From contig NZ_FOKR01000007.1 of the NCBI RefSeq assembly GCF_900112195.1, positions 117,584 through 181,583 on the forward strand: a DNA stretch of 64,000 nt. The letters run 5' to 3'. Source of the DNA: Butyrivibrio sp. YAB3001 (lineage in GTDB: Bacteria; Bacillota; Clostridia; Lachnospirales; Lachnospiraceae). The translations under genes and the position numbers were made by a program. A model generated the notes under the pieces. The model searched no databases, was not told the DNA's origin, and saw only the letters and a list, made by a program, of their open reading frames with translations. Position 1 is the first letter of the stretch; each line of letters opens with the position of its first letter. Shown here piece by piece: positions 33,256 through 40,842 of the stretch.

Positions 33256-33483
33256 TTATTGAGTCCTTATTTTTTGCCGTACTGCTCTAAAAGACGGATC
33301 TATAAGATTCCAGTGTTCTTCCCCACCGTAAGACCACATATTCACCTCATACATTCCATCTACAATATAGACCTTACAGATAAATTCCCAGTCCTCATCA
33401 ATAGTTATTCTCCCTCCGTATGGTCCAAGAAAATCAAATATTTGATTAAGTCCTTTTAGGATATCATTGCTATTAACGCTCAT
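33256..33483 (-). CDS. Hypothetical protein, 75 aa
   Basis: Small soluble protein: DILKGLNQIFDFLGPYGG, DEDWEFICKVYIVDGMYEVN, MWSYGGEEHWNLIDPSF. AAAGGA lies 8 nt before the ATG. Aromatic-rich and acidic; no family recognised. Confidence 0.5.
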   Translation of the reverse strand: MSVNSNDILKGLNQIFDFLGPYGGRITIDEDWEFICKVYIVDGMYEVNMWSYGGEEHWNLIDPSFRAVRQKIRTQ

Positions 33484-33624
33484 GTCTCAATCCTTTCTAC
33501 CAACAATCATACTATTTATAGTCTTTCTGTATTATTAAAAAACAATTAAAATCCTCACGTGCTATTGTTCATTTATCCACAACAACTATTTCCCGCAATG
33601 AGCAACCTCCCAATCTCCCAGCCT

Positions 33625-33810
33625 CTAATAAAAATCCCGGAATTCATCATGGGACATAGTAGATGCGAGCATGCAATCTATATAGCCTTTGCCCGCATAG
33701 AGCATATCGCATACTCTTTTTTCTTCTTCCGTTTTTGCAACTTCCTCTTTTTGCAGGGCATAGAAGCCATCCCCAAGGAGTTTCAAAACTAATATCAAGA
33801 TGCTCTCCAT
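33625..33810 (-). CDS. Hypothetical protein, 61 aa
   Basis: Frame MESILILVLKLLGDGFYALQ then KRVCDMLYAGKGYIDCMLAS. It begins 8 nt after the stop of the previous small frame, which supports an operon with the two genes upstream. Another frame on the same strand overlaps it, so assignment is tentative. Confidence 0.35.
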   Translation of the reverse strand: MESILILVLKLLGDGFYALQKEEVAKTEEEKRVCDMLYAGKGYIDCMLASTMSHDEFRDFY

Positions 33811-33818
33811 GCCTACTG

Positions 33819-34037
33819 TCAGATATCAGCCTCGCAAAAGCCATACTTGGCACGTTGATAAACATGTTTAGCATTTTTTATCCATCGCTTCACCTTGTTC
33901 GTAGGTTTTTCGTGAAGCCTTTGATACCGGGTAGTTTCTTCAAAGCAGGAATTTCCCCGTTTGATTTTACTCATATCCAGGTCCTCTTCTTCAGCCTCTA
34001 TTCCCATAGGCAATAAGCCAAGAGGCCACGTCGCCAT
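33819..34037 (-). CDS. Hypothetical basic protein, about 62-72 aa
   Basis: Frame with a likely start at an ATG near 34004 (MGIEAEEEDLDMSKIKRGNS) and a basic C-terminal half (NKVKRWIKNAKHVYQRAKYG). It overlaps the end of the 216-codon gene upstream. Acidic head and basic tail; no known family. Could be an expressed coupled gene or an overlapping open frame. Confidence 0.35.
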   Translation of the reverse strand: MATWPLGLLPMGIEAEEEDLDMSKIKRGNSCFEETTRYQRLHEKPTNKVKRWIKNAKHVYQRAKYGFCEADI

Positions 34038-34638
34038 TTCTTAAGGTTCTATCATAATGAAACTGATCCAGACTAATAAGCATTTCCTCAAAGCCACGTT
34101 CAAACATCAGATCCTCAGGATCAATGATATCCATTAGCGGATATACCATGCTGACGCACTTTTCCAAGTCACCCGTAGCCTCGATCCATCCTACACGTTT
34201 ATCCCTCAAATATGAAAGATGCTCATACAGGGCTCTACTTACATCATCCTTAAGATTAATGTTGGCCTGCCTGTCTTTTTCTTCCTTAGCAACAATTCTC
34301 CTCGCCAAAAATGTCATCTTATTTCCATGGCCTTCCTCTTCATAGAACGCGGAGATTGCATAAACCTTTCTTGGATCAAAGCCACTTTCAGATAATTCCA
34401 TCTCTCCATAATACGAAATGTACCAGGAGTAACCGCCATATATGAAAAGATCTACATCCAATGGTGTCAGATTTCCATCTAAGATTTCAGAAGTACTAGG
34501 GACGATCTTAAACAGCGGGTCCGAAACCTTGTACACGCCATCATCCAGAACAAAGTGCTTTCCTAAAACTGCTCTTAGAGACAGATTCTCTAATGAACAG
34601 GTAATGAATTTGTCTTTTGATTTGATTAGTTTCCTCAT
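33991..34638 (-). CDS. Hypothetical protein, about 215 aa
   Basis: Starting at the ATG 34638 (AGGAGA upstream): MRKLIKSKDKFITCSLENLS, then ILDGNLTPLDVDLFIYGGYS, WYISYYGEMELSESGFDPRK and a helical C-terminal part (ALYEHLSYLRDKRVGWIEAT). Soluble, acidic, conserved-looking, but not a family I recognise. It lies at the left border of the FtsK/FtsZ island. Confidence 0.55.
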   Translation of the reverse strand: MRKLIKSKDKFITCSLENLSLRAVLGKHFVLDDGVYKVSDPLFKIVPSTSEILDGNLTPLDVDLFIYGGYSWYISYYGEMELSESGFDPRKVYAISAFYEEEGHGNKMTFLARRIVAKEEKDRQANINLKDDVSRALYEHLSYLRDKRVGWIEATGDLEKCVSMVYPLMDIIDPEDLMFERGFEEMLISLDQFHYDRTLRNGDVASWLIAYGNRG

Positions 34639-34861
34639 ATATCCATGTCTCCTAAGCATTAGTATAGAATGCTTGTCGGACAAATGCTGTCCATGCAGTA
34701 ATGAGAATTGGCATGTATAACCGAACTTCCATGCCACCTCCACGAAGAAGGAAGTTTTTGGCACATAGGCAGTGAAGTTGTAAATACTGAAGGGGTTTGT
34801 TGAACAATAAACCATACATAATAACAAATAACAGAATAATCATTGTCACTAACATTTGAAC

Positions 34862-34936
34862 CTAACACAAACAGCCCTTGTCTTCCTTTAGTTTCTTAAT
34901 AAGCTTGTTCGCATATGCAGATGTCATCTTTATCAT
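34862..34936 (-). pseudogene. Truncated 24-codon gene start (DUF6847-like)
   Basis: ATG at 34936, with GAGGAGA 7 nt upstream, opens MIKMTSAYANKLIKKL, which I recall as the N-terminus of a clostridial protein family of about 170 residues (DUF6847 type). The frame stops after 24 codons. Its ribosome site and palindromic promoter are intact, so only the coding body has been lost. Confidence 0.45.
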
Positions 34937-34990
34937 GGAATGTCTCCTCTCTTTTCTTTATACGTTTTAAGTGTTTCTGTCGTTTTCTAT

Positions 34991-35040
34991 ACAATAACAA
35001 GGGGCATGCGGCTTTTTTGTCGCATGCTATAAATTAGTAT
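34991..35040. promoter_or_regulatory. Shared palindromic operator, copy a (divergent)
   Basis: GCATGCGGC-TTTTTT-GTCGCATGC spans 35004-35027. On the minus side TATTGT (34991-34996 complement) begins 7 nt beyond the palindrome; on the plus side TAGTAT (35035-35040) also begins 7 nt beyond. The site therefore serves the truncated minus gene and probably ftsK as well. Confidence 0.65.
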
Positions 35041-35073
35041 TCATTCATATAGCATTCATAAGGAGAATCAACA

Positions 35074-36576
35074 ATGAGTAATGAATATATTTATCCCCCT
35101 CTTGACCTTCTAGAAAAAGGAAAAGAAGTTAGTAATCCTACTAGTAAACAAGAGCTGATAGAAACTGCAAATAAACTACAAGACATACTCAAAGCATTCA
35201 ATATACCGATGGGGATTTTAGAGATGAGTCAAGGCCCGACCGTCACACGCTTTGAGTTAAAACCAGAACCTGGCGTTAGAATCAGTGAAATTCTAAGTTT
35301 GGAGGATGAATTAAAACTTCATCTGGCTACGGAAAACATAAGAATGGAAATCCCTGTTCCTGGAAAGGCTGCTATTGGTCTTGAAATCCCCAATCAAAAA
35401 AAGCATATAGTTGCACTTCGAGAGCTATTAGAATTGCTTGAGCATAAGAACTCCACATCAGAACTTACCGTTGCCTTAGGAAAGGATTCCGCTGGAAATG
35501 CCGTGTTTTCAGACATTTCTTCTATGCAGCATCTTCTCGTTGGTGGCTCCACAGGATCAGGAAAGTCTATATGGATAAATACAATAATCATGAGTATTCT
35601 TTTTAGTACGAGTCCTGAAGATATACGGATGGTACTGATTGATCCTAAGATAGCCGAGTTTTCAGTCTATAATGGAATTCCTCATCTCTTACTTCCTGTA
35701 GTTACAGATCCAGTTAAAGCAATTGACGTTTTGCGCTGGGCAGTGTGTGAAATGGTCAGAAGATGCACATTATTTGCTAATTCAGGAGTTAAAAACATTA
35801 ATGCATATAACGATCATATTCGAGCAAGTAACAACTTAAGTATTAAAACAATACCAAGAATACTAATCGTAATAGATGAGTTAGCTGACCTTATGATGTT
35901 ATCCGCCTATGAAGTCGAGAACGCCATATATAGATTGACTTCATTTGCAAAAGCAGCAGGTATCCACCTGATAATTGCAACTCAGCACCCTTCGATTGAT
36001 GTCCTTACGGACCTTATTAAAGCTAATATTCCATGCAAACTAGCCTTTGCCGTGTCCAATAAAGTTGATTCTTGCACCATTTTAGATCAATATGGCGCTG
36101 AGAAACTCTTAGGAAATGGTGATATTCTATTTTCTCAAGGTTTTCAAGGTATTTTGGGTCATTCGATGAGAATTCAAAGCGCATATGTATCAGATACAGA
36201 AATCAAGAATGTTACTGAGTTTATAAAGAAAGAAGCTTTCTGCTCTCCATATGACCAAGACATAGAACAGGAACTCAAAAAAATCCACTTTGACGAGAGC
36301 GACTACTATCTTGACTTGCCAATATATAACAACTCAGATCCGGATGAATACTTTATACAGGCCGGAGTCCTTGTCACAGAAAGGCAAAGAGCGTCTATAG
36401 GAATGCTGCAAAGAATGCTCAAGATTAGCTATAGAAGAGCTGAAAGAATCATGAATCAGCTTAGCGAAGCAGGTGTGGTAAGCATTGCTGCTGGCAACCA
36501 CCATATACAAGTACTTATGACTAAAGAGCGCTTCCGTTCTATTGCAAATACAATTGAAAATGACAAGCCATCATAA
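35074..36576 (+). CDS. Soluble FtsK/SpoIIIE-type DNA translocase
   Basis: A 500-residue protein with all three motor parts of FtsK but no membrane domain: alpha (PTVTRFELKPEPGVRISEIL), RecA-like beta with Walker A GGSTGSGKSIWINT and Walker B RILIVIDELADLMM, and the gamma winged helix (RASIGMLQRMLKISYRRAER). AAGGAG lies 9 nt before the ATG. Chromosomal FtsK is normally about 800 residues with four helices, so this is an extra copy adapted to a mobile or accessory element. It faces a second ftsZ 2 kb away under a phage-like switch. Confidence 0.9.
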   Translation: MSNEYIYPPLDLLEKGKEVSNPTSKQELIETANKLQDILKAFNIPMGILEMSQGPTVTRFELKPEPGVRISEILSLEDELKLHLATENIRMEIPVPGKAAIGLEIPNQKKHIVALRELLELLEHKNSTSELTVALGKDSAGNAVFSDISSMQHLLVGGSTGSGKSIWINTIIMSILFSTSPEDIRMVLIDPKIAEFSVYNGIPHLLLPVVTDPVKAIDVLRWAVCEMVRRCTLFANSGVKNINAYNDHIRASNNLSIKTIPRILIVIDELADLMMLSAYEVENAIYRLTSFAKAAGIHLIIATQHPSIDVLTDLIKANIPCKLAFAVSNKVDSCTILDQYGAEKLLGNGDILFSQGFQGILGHSMRIQSAYVSDTEIKNVTEFIKKEAFCSPYDQDIEQELKKIHFDESDYYLDLPIYNNSDPDEYFIQAGVLVTERQRASIGMLQRMLKISYRRAERIMNQLSEAGVVSIAAGNHHIQVLMTKERFRSIANTIENDKPS

Positions 36577-36577
36577 T

Positions 36578-36608
36578 TTCAGCGTGAATCTTTTAGATTC
36601 ACGCTGAA
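36578..36608. terminator. Bidirectional terminator after ftsK
   Basis: TTCAGCGTGAAT (36578-36589) pairs perfectly with ATTCACGCTGAA (36597-36608). It lies between the convergent ftsK and phosphatase genes and can serve both. Confidence 0.8.
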
Positions 36609-36612
36609 GATA

Positions 36613-37161
36613 TCACCACAGAATCTGCCACCGTTCATATTTACCTGCATTCTTGAACTTTTGCGCTTTTCTATAGGCCTGTTCATTCATATGTTGCCTT
36701 ATTGCCACCAGTATATCAGGCATGAATAATCCGAATTCACGGCACAGGACCTTAAACACTAGCACATTGGGGGTATAAAATGGATTCAGCCAAACATCTT
36801 TGTCGCTTCTCCCTGACATTAGCATTATCGCGGCTGCACACCCGGGGCTCCGAGAGCCCCCTTTAGAACACGATACATATAAATCGGTAACCTCTTTGGG
36901 TAAATGCCTTACAAAAGAAATAACTTTTTTAGCATGGTATCTCCTGAAGGCCCCATATTCCTTCTCATCTTCAACATCAATGATATCGATGACCAACTTA
37001 GGTATGTCGATTCTATCAAGAAAAGGCGTAGTTCTAGTCGTGAGGAGAATAATCGCACACTGTTTATGCGGGACATCAAACATATCCTCAGAAAATGCCG
37101 GAACGGCAAGGATATGAATTGTAAATTGCCTAACCTTACGCTTTTTCCTCTTTATCCTCAT
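36613..37161 (-). CDS. Protein tyrosine phosphatase-like protein
   Basis: A 182-residue protein with the P-loop signature VSCSKGGSRSPGCAAAIML, that is Cys-x5-Arg-Ser, within a dual-specificity-phosphatase-like fold (LVIDIIDVEDEKEYGAFRRY before it supplies the general-acid Asp region). Catalysis by Cys phosphoryl transfer is predicted. Its first codons overlap the end of the upstream gene by 26 nt, so the two are co-expressed from operator copy b. The substrate is unknown; a PPP-type phosphatase is also in the island. Confidence 0.75.
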   Translation of the reverse strand: MRIKRKKRKVRQFTIHILAVPAFSEDMFDVPHKQCAIILLTTRTTPFLDRIDIPKLVIDIIDVEDEKEYGAFRRYHAKKVISFVRHLPKEVTDLYVSCSKGGSRSPGCAAAIMLMSGRSDKDVWLNPFYTPNVLVFKVLCREFGLFMPDILVAIRQHMNEQAYRKAQKFKNAGKYERWQILW

Positions 37162-37708
37162 GGTTGCATCCTTCTTTATCAGATTTACAGGGGTCCGTAT
37201 CTTTCTTTATCTTCGCAAGCCACTCCCTTATATATGCCTCCAAGTCCTCATATGTTCTAAGCTTTTTCTCGTTTGCATAGATACATTGGGGATCTTCATC
37301 GTTCTTCTTTCTGCCAAACGGAACTAGCGTAAATCGTTTTTCTATAACCATAACCAGTCTGTACTCTTTGTAATAAACGTAGTTCCTCTTAAAATCTATC
37401 TCCATTATGGGTTCATGCGACCCACCGCCTCCAGATAAGCAGCAATAGCCAAGATCATACTCAGGTAAAACCTCATTCGCTATTCTTTCAAAAAAATCCT
37501 CGGCCTTATCGAACTCTGCAGCATAACGTTCTGTCCAAAACATGAAATAAGCAATGGCCCAGTAGTCCATCTTCAATAATTCTGACAGAGAAATAGGCTG
37601 ACTCTTAATGCAAATAACAAGCGTATCCTCAAATCTATCCTTGTTATCGATCTGACTCCAGTAACTGGTTTGAACATATTTCAAGTACGGTGGCTGCTTT
37701 TTCTGCAC
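37136..37708 (-). CDS. Hypothetical protein, about 190 aa, first gene of the phosphatase operon
   Basis: The best start is GTG at 37708 with AGGAGGAG close upstream; frames from 37798 would read through the palindromic operator. The protein contains KMDYWAIAYFMFWTERYAAE, YDLGYCCLSGGGGSHEPIME and KEYRLVMVIEKRFTLVPFG. Aromatic-rich, soluble, acidic tail. No family recognised. Co-transcribed with the PTP-like gene. Confidence 0.6.
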   Translation of the reverse strand: MQKKQPPYLKYVQTSYWSQIDNKDRFEDTLVICIKSQPISLSELLKMDYWAIAYFMFWTERYAAEFDKAEDFFERIANEVLPEYDLGYCCLSGGGGSHEPIMEIDFKRNYVYYKEYRLVMVIEKRFTLVPFGRKKNDEDPQCIYANEKKLRTYEDLEAYIREWLAKIKKDTDPCKSDKEGCNHEDKEEKA

Positions 37709-37742
37709 TTCACTCCTCCTGGTTGTTTCTTCCCTTTTCCAC

Positions 37743-37782
37743 ACAATAACAAGGGGCATGCGACTTTTTTGTCGCATGCCCC
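37743..37782 (-). promoter_or_regulatory. Shared palindromic operator, copy b
   Basis: A perfect 12-bp inverted repeat with a T6 centre: GGGGCATGCGAC (37753-37764) and GTCGCATGCCCC (37771-37782). TATTGT (37743-37748 complement) starts 7 nt beyond the GCATGC core; the gene starts at 37708. It could be mistaken for a terminator but its position is upstream of a start. Confidence 0.7.
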
Positions 37783-37802
37783 GGATAGGACTTTGCAAAT
37801 AT

Positions 37803-38231
37803 TCACTTTTTCAGCTCTATGCTCTGTTCTACAATATTCTGAAGTAGATACGGCGGAATCTCTGTCATATCCACCTTCAGTCTTGCCTGGTCCTCTAAAA
37901 GCGCCAGCACAAAGAGGTTTGCCTCATATTCTGACTGCATATTTATCTTTCCGCCAATATCAGCGAAGTAATTCAATGTCTCATCATGTAAAAAGATATG
38001 TCCCAATTCATGAGCACATAAGATCTTTTTTGATGCCTCCGTGTAATTAGAGTTTATAGCTATGTATGGCGCGTACCCACGAAATTTAACAGCCTGAGCT
38101 TTGAAGCCCTTGAATCCATGATTGCGCTCTATTATTCTTATTCCCCAAATCTTGGCTAGCTCAAATGGGTCATTAGTATGATATGTATTCCTCAGTCCAT
38201 TTGCAAAATCAACGATTTCCTGCTTTCTCAT
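37803..38231 (-). CDS. ImmA/IrrE-family metallopeptidase
   Basis: 142 residues with the zinc motif AHELGHIFLHDE (HELGH) and the C-terminal SEYEANLFVLALL helix typical of ImmA/IrrE (COG2856). In ICEBs1 and many prophages such a protease cleaves the partner Xre repressor on DNA damage or quorum signals. It overlaps the xre gene by 23 nt, the canonical arrangement. It should therefore release the repression of ftsZ across the switch. Confidence 0.9.
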   Translation of the reverse strand: MRKQEIVDFANGLRNTYHTNDPFELAKIWGIRIIERNHGFKGFKAQAVKFRGYAPYIAINSNYTEASKKILCAHELGHIFLHDETLNYFADIGGKINMQSEYEANLFVLALLEDQARLKVDMTEIPPYLLQNIVEQSIELKK

Positions 38232-38652
38232 CCCCCGGAGCCCCCTTTGTCTGATATCTATGACTCATAACTTTTAAATGGCCCAGTAGCTCATTTGCAA
38301 ATTCGACGATTGTCTCCTCATCCATCTGGTTAGGGTCATAACCACCAAACGCAGCAAGCGTCGGTGTTTTAAGAATAAATTCAATTGCTCCCTGCGGATT
38401 ATCAAAGTGGTTTGGCAGCTTTGCAATCTCTTCTTTGTCAGCGTCAGTGGCCTCTTCATTACCCATCAGTTCAGCCGGTGTGACACCTAAGATCTTGCAA
38501 ATCTTATCAAACGTTTCCACTGGAATCTTGCTTATACTTGATGCCTCATAACGATATATGGTCGTATAGGACACACCAAGCTGCTCTGCAATACTCTCTA
38601 CAGATATTCCCAGTTCTTTTCTTTTGTTTTTCAGTCTTTCACCAATTTGCAT
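38209..38652 (-). CDS. Xre-family repressor (ImmR/CI-like)
   Basis: 147 residues with an N-terminal HTH: RLKNKRKELGISVESIAEQL and GVSYTTIYRYEASSISKIP. The C-terminal half (AIEFILKTPTLAAFGGYD) is an effector/oligomerisation region and probable ImmA target. Four matching operators lie in the 163-bp gap to the divergent ftsZ; one overlaps its own promoter, so autoregulation is expected. Confidence 0.9.
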   Translation of the reverse strand: MQIGERLKNKRKELGISVESIAEQLGVSYTTIYRYEASSISKIPVETFDKICKILGVTPAELMGNEEATDADKEEIAKLPNHFDNPQGAIEFILKTPTLAAFGGYDPNQMDEETIVEFANELLGHLKVMSHRYQTKGAPGDEKAGNR

Positions 38653-38804
38653 ATGCGTTACCTCATCTGTGTTACATCATACACCAAAATTTGCATTTAT
38701 GCAAATTATTGTTGACATTGATTTGCATAAACGCTATATTGTAAACCATAAAATATTTGCATAAATGCAAATCATTTTCACGCCACACTTGCACTTGTGC
38801 AAAC
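38653..38804. promoter_or_regulatory. Xre operator cluster and ftsZ promoter
   Basis: Operators: O1 ATTTGCATTTATGCAAAT (38689-38706), O2 half-conserved ATTTGCATAAACGC (38721-38734), O3 ATTTGCATAAATGCAAAT (38755-38772, perfect) and O4 CTTGCACTTGTGCAAAC (38788-38804). The ftsZ promoter is TTGACA (38712-38717), 17-bp spacer, TATATT (38735-38740); O2 fills the spacer and O3/O4 lie in the transcribed leader. The xre promoter (minus) overlaps O1. Confidence 0.8.
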
Positions 38805-38815
38805 GGGAGGTAGAT

Positions 38816-39994
38816 ATGCTTGAAATAAAAGAATCATTTGCAAACAGCAAAACCATGCCAAAAGTCATGGTCATTGGCATTGGCGGTGGGGGAAACAACG
38901 CCATAACAAGGATGATTGAAAAGGCATCCGATTATGTTACATACGCAGCACTTAACACTGATTCCATGACTCTGGATAAATGTCCAGCCACAAAACGACT
39001 TCAGCTCGGCACAAAACTCACGCAAGGGTTCGGTGCCGGCGGCGACCCTACTGTAGGGGAGTCCGCCGCAAAAGAGAGCGAGGAAGATATAGCAGAGCTC
39101 GTCCATGATGCAAATATGGTAATCCTAACCTGCGGAATGGGCGGCGGCACTGGAACCGGCGCCATTCCGGTCGTAGCTCAGATTTGTAAAAACCTGGGAA
39201 TCCTTACCGTTGCAGTAGTTACAATGCCCTTCTCTTTCGAGAGCAAGCCCAGAGTCTATGCAGCTCAGACGGGGTTAAAAAAACTTGAGCAGAACATCGA
39301 CACTCTGCTGGTCATTCCAAATGACAAGCTCCTCACAATCACTGATAAGCAGTTTTTTCTTGATGAAGCCTTCACCCTGTGTGATTCAGTTCTGAGATAC
39401 ACAGTCGAAGGCATCACTAATATCATCTTCAATCACGGAACAATAAACCTTGACTTTAACGACCTCAGATCCACGCTTAAAGACAAAGGTTATGGCTTAT
39501 TCGGCATCGGAATAGCTTCTGGAGACGAGACAATAGTTGATGCAGTAGAAAAGGCCATCAGCTCTCAACTTCTCGACACCAGAATAACCGGAGCATCCAA
39601 TATACTTCTGAACACTAGCGGAAGAGTCGACCTTGTTGCTCTTAATAAAGCTGTTTCCTACATAAGAGAACAGGCTGGCGACAATGTTAACATCTTCTGG
39701 GGTACTGTAAGCGGCGATCCAACTTCTGAGGAAATAGTCGTAACAGTTATTGCGACAGGAATGAAGCAGGTTTCCACTGTTCAGGAGTCTTCAACTCCTG
39801 ACCCAAAAGAATTTGCTTCAAAAGTACTTGTCACGCCTAAAGAGCCCACTCCTCAGATAAATCCTAATCTGGACTTCCTAAAGAATGCAAAACAGGCATC
39901 AGGCATACCGACTGTTTCTACTCTTCAGTCAAAACCAAAGCCGATGCCTGTCCAACTGCAGATTCCAGAGTTTTTACTCCATAAGCCAAGCTAA
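38816..39994 (+). CDS. ftsZ: Second FtsZ (accessory tubulin homologue)
   Basis: 392 residues from the ATG at 38816 (GGGAGG 5 nt upstream). It has [14 protein letters not shown], the tubulin signature [15 protein letters not shown], and the T7 loop [11 protein letters not shown] with the catalytic Asp, so GTP-dependent polymerisation should work. The tail ends [10 protein letters not shown], like the DIPxFL peptide by which FtsZ binds FtsA and other partners; TubZ and PhuZ lack it. It differs from a housekeeping ftsZ in its setting: no ftsA, pbp or sep genes, but an Xre/ImmA switch. Confidence 0.85.
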   Translation: MLEIKESFANSKTMPKVMVIGIGGGGNNAITRMIEKASDYVTYAALNTDSMTLDKCPATKRLQLGTKLTQGFGAGGDPTVGESAAKESEEDIAELVHDANMVILTCGMGGGTGTGAIPVVAQICKNLGILTVAVVTMPFSFESKPRVYAAQTGLKKLEQNIDTLLVIPNDKLLTITDKQFFLDEAFTLCDSVLRYTVEGITNIIFNHGTINLDFNDLRSTLKDKGYGLFGIGIASGDETIVDAVEKAISSQLLDTRITGASNILLNTSGRVDLVALNKAVSYIREQAGDNVNIFWGTVSGDPTSEEIVVTVIATGMKQVSTVQESSTPDPKEFASKVLVTPKEPTPQINPNLDFLKNAKQASGIPTVSTLQSKPKPMPVQLQIPEFLLHKPS

Positions 39995-39998
39995 ACCA

Positions 39999-40024
39999 TT
40001 AAAGCCAGGGAAACCTGGCTTTAA
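39999..40024. terminator. Bidirectional terminator between ftsZ and the PPP phosphatase gene
   Basis: A perfect 11-bp stem: TTAAAGCCAGG (39999-40009) and CCTGGCTTTAA (40014-40024), only 4 nt after the ftsZ stop and directly against the stop of the convergent gene. Confidence 0.85.
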
Positions 40025-40780
40025 TCAACCAACGTACGGAACTGGAAACTCCACCATGTCCTCGAGCCGTAGGAATATCAATCCGTTATCAACCTCATCG
40101 AGCTCTCCGAAAGAACAGCCTCCATCGATATCGATTAGATTTCCTTTCCGAAAAGACTTCAGGCACCCAAAGTCTTCCTCAACCTCAATCCATTTTCGGA
40201 TTCTCTGTACCGGAACGTGACCTGTGACAAATGTATAATCATAGTCACCATATATGTTCTCCCCTTTAGTCTCAAAATCATCACGATATATGGATGTCCA
40301 GACAATATTCCAAACATCCTGGTAGCTCATATCTTTGTACTTAAGGTTCTCAAGACCTTTCTTATAATATGAATGGGAAAGGCATATTTTTCTGCCTTCC
40401 ACATCCATTGTCATCATGACATACCGGTCGCCCAGCCATTTCAAAAGCTCTTTCCTTTCGGCTTTCTTCAAGGTCTCATACTGCGAGAACGTTTTGTCGC
40501 CACCATTGTAAAATAGCCAAAGGTCCCAGTCCTTCCCGTTCCAAACATTCTTGCCGCCAGGATCTACTGAATTTAGCATCATGAACTCATGGTTTCCTAT
40601 GATCAGGTCCATATTAGCCTCTGCCATAATCTTCTGGAGAATCTTGATCCCATCAGGGCCTCTGTCTACTGCATCCCCTAAGACATATAGGTAGTCTTCT
40701 GACGAAAACTCGATAGCCTTAAGTCCAGCAAGAAACGTATTCAATTGTCCATGTATATCTGCCACCACATACGTTGACAT
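40025..40780 (-). CDS. PPP-type metallophosphoesterase (Ser/Thr phosphatase-like)
   Basis: 251 residues with the ordered metal motifs VADIHGQ (DxH), YVLGDAVDRGPDGI (GDxxDRG) and IIGNHEFMM (GNHE), then LSHSYY and VTGHVPVQR. This is the PPP family, which includes bacterial Ser/Thr protein phosphatases and Ap4A hydrolases. It follows the AAA+ gene by 62 nt and may be part of that operon. An adjacent kinase is not present. Confidence 0.85.
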   Translation of the reverse strand: MSTYVVADIHGQLNTFLAGLKAIEFSSEDYLYVLGDAVDRGPDGIKILQKIMAEANMDLIIGNHEFMMLNSVDPGGKNVWNGKDWDLWLFYNGGDKTFSQYETLKKAERKELLKWLGDRYVMMTMDVEGRKICLSHSYYKKGLENLKYKDMSYQDVWNIVWTSIYRDDFETKGENIYGDYDYTFVTGHVPVQRIRKWIEVEEDFGCLKSFRKGNLIDIDGGCSFGELDEVDNGLIFLRLEDMVEFPVPYVG

Positions 40781-40842
40781 ATTGCCCCCTAAAAAGCCTT
40801 ATAATACTTTACTATACAGTGAGGACAAGAAATGTCCACCTG

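Noticed and set aside
33647..34016. Several overlapping small frames on both strands around the 61-aa and 72-aa candidates
   Set aside because: No ribosome sites, and they overlap better-supported minus-strand frames.
37753..37782. GGGGCATGCGAC hairpin with T6 read as an intrinsic terminator
   Set aside because: The T run is in the loop, not after the stem, it lies upstream of a gene start, and related copies stand before four other operons with a fixed -10 distance.
38816..39994. Calling the tubulin homologue TubZ or PhuZ
   Set aside because: It has FtsZ-type GGGGNN, GGGTGTGA and an IPxFL tail, which those families lack.
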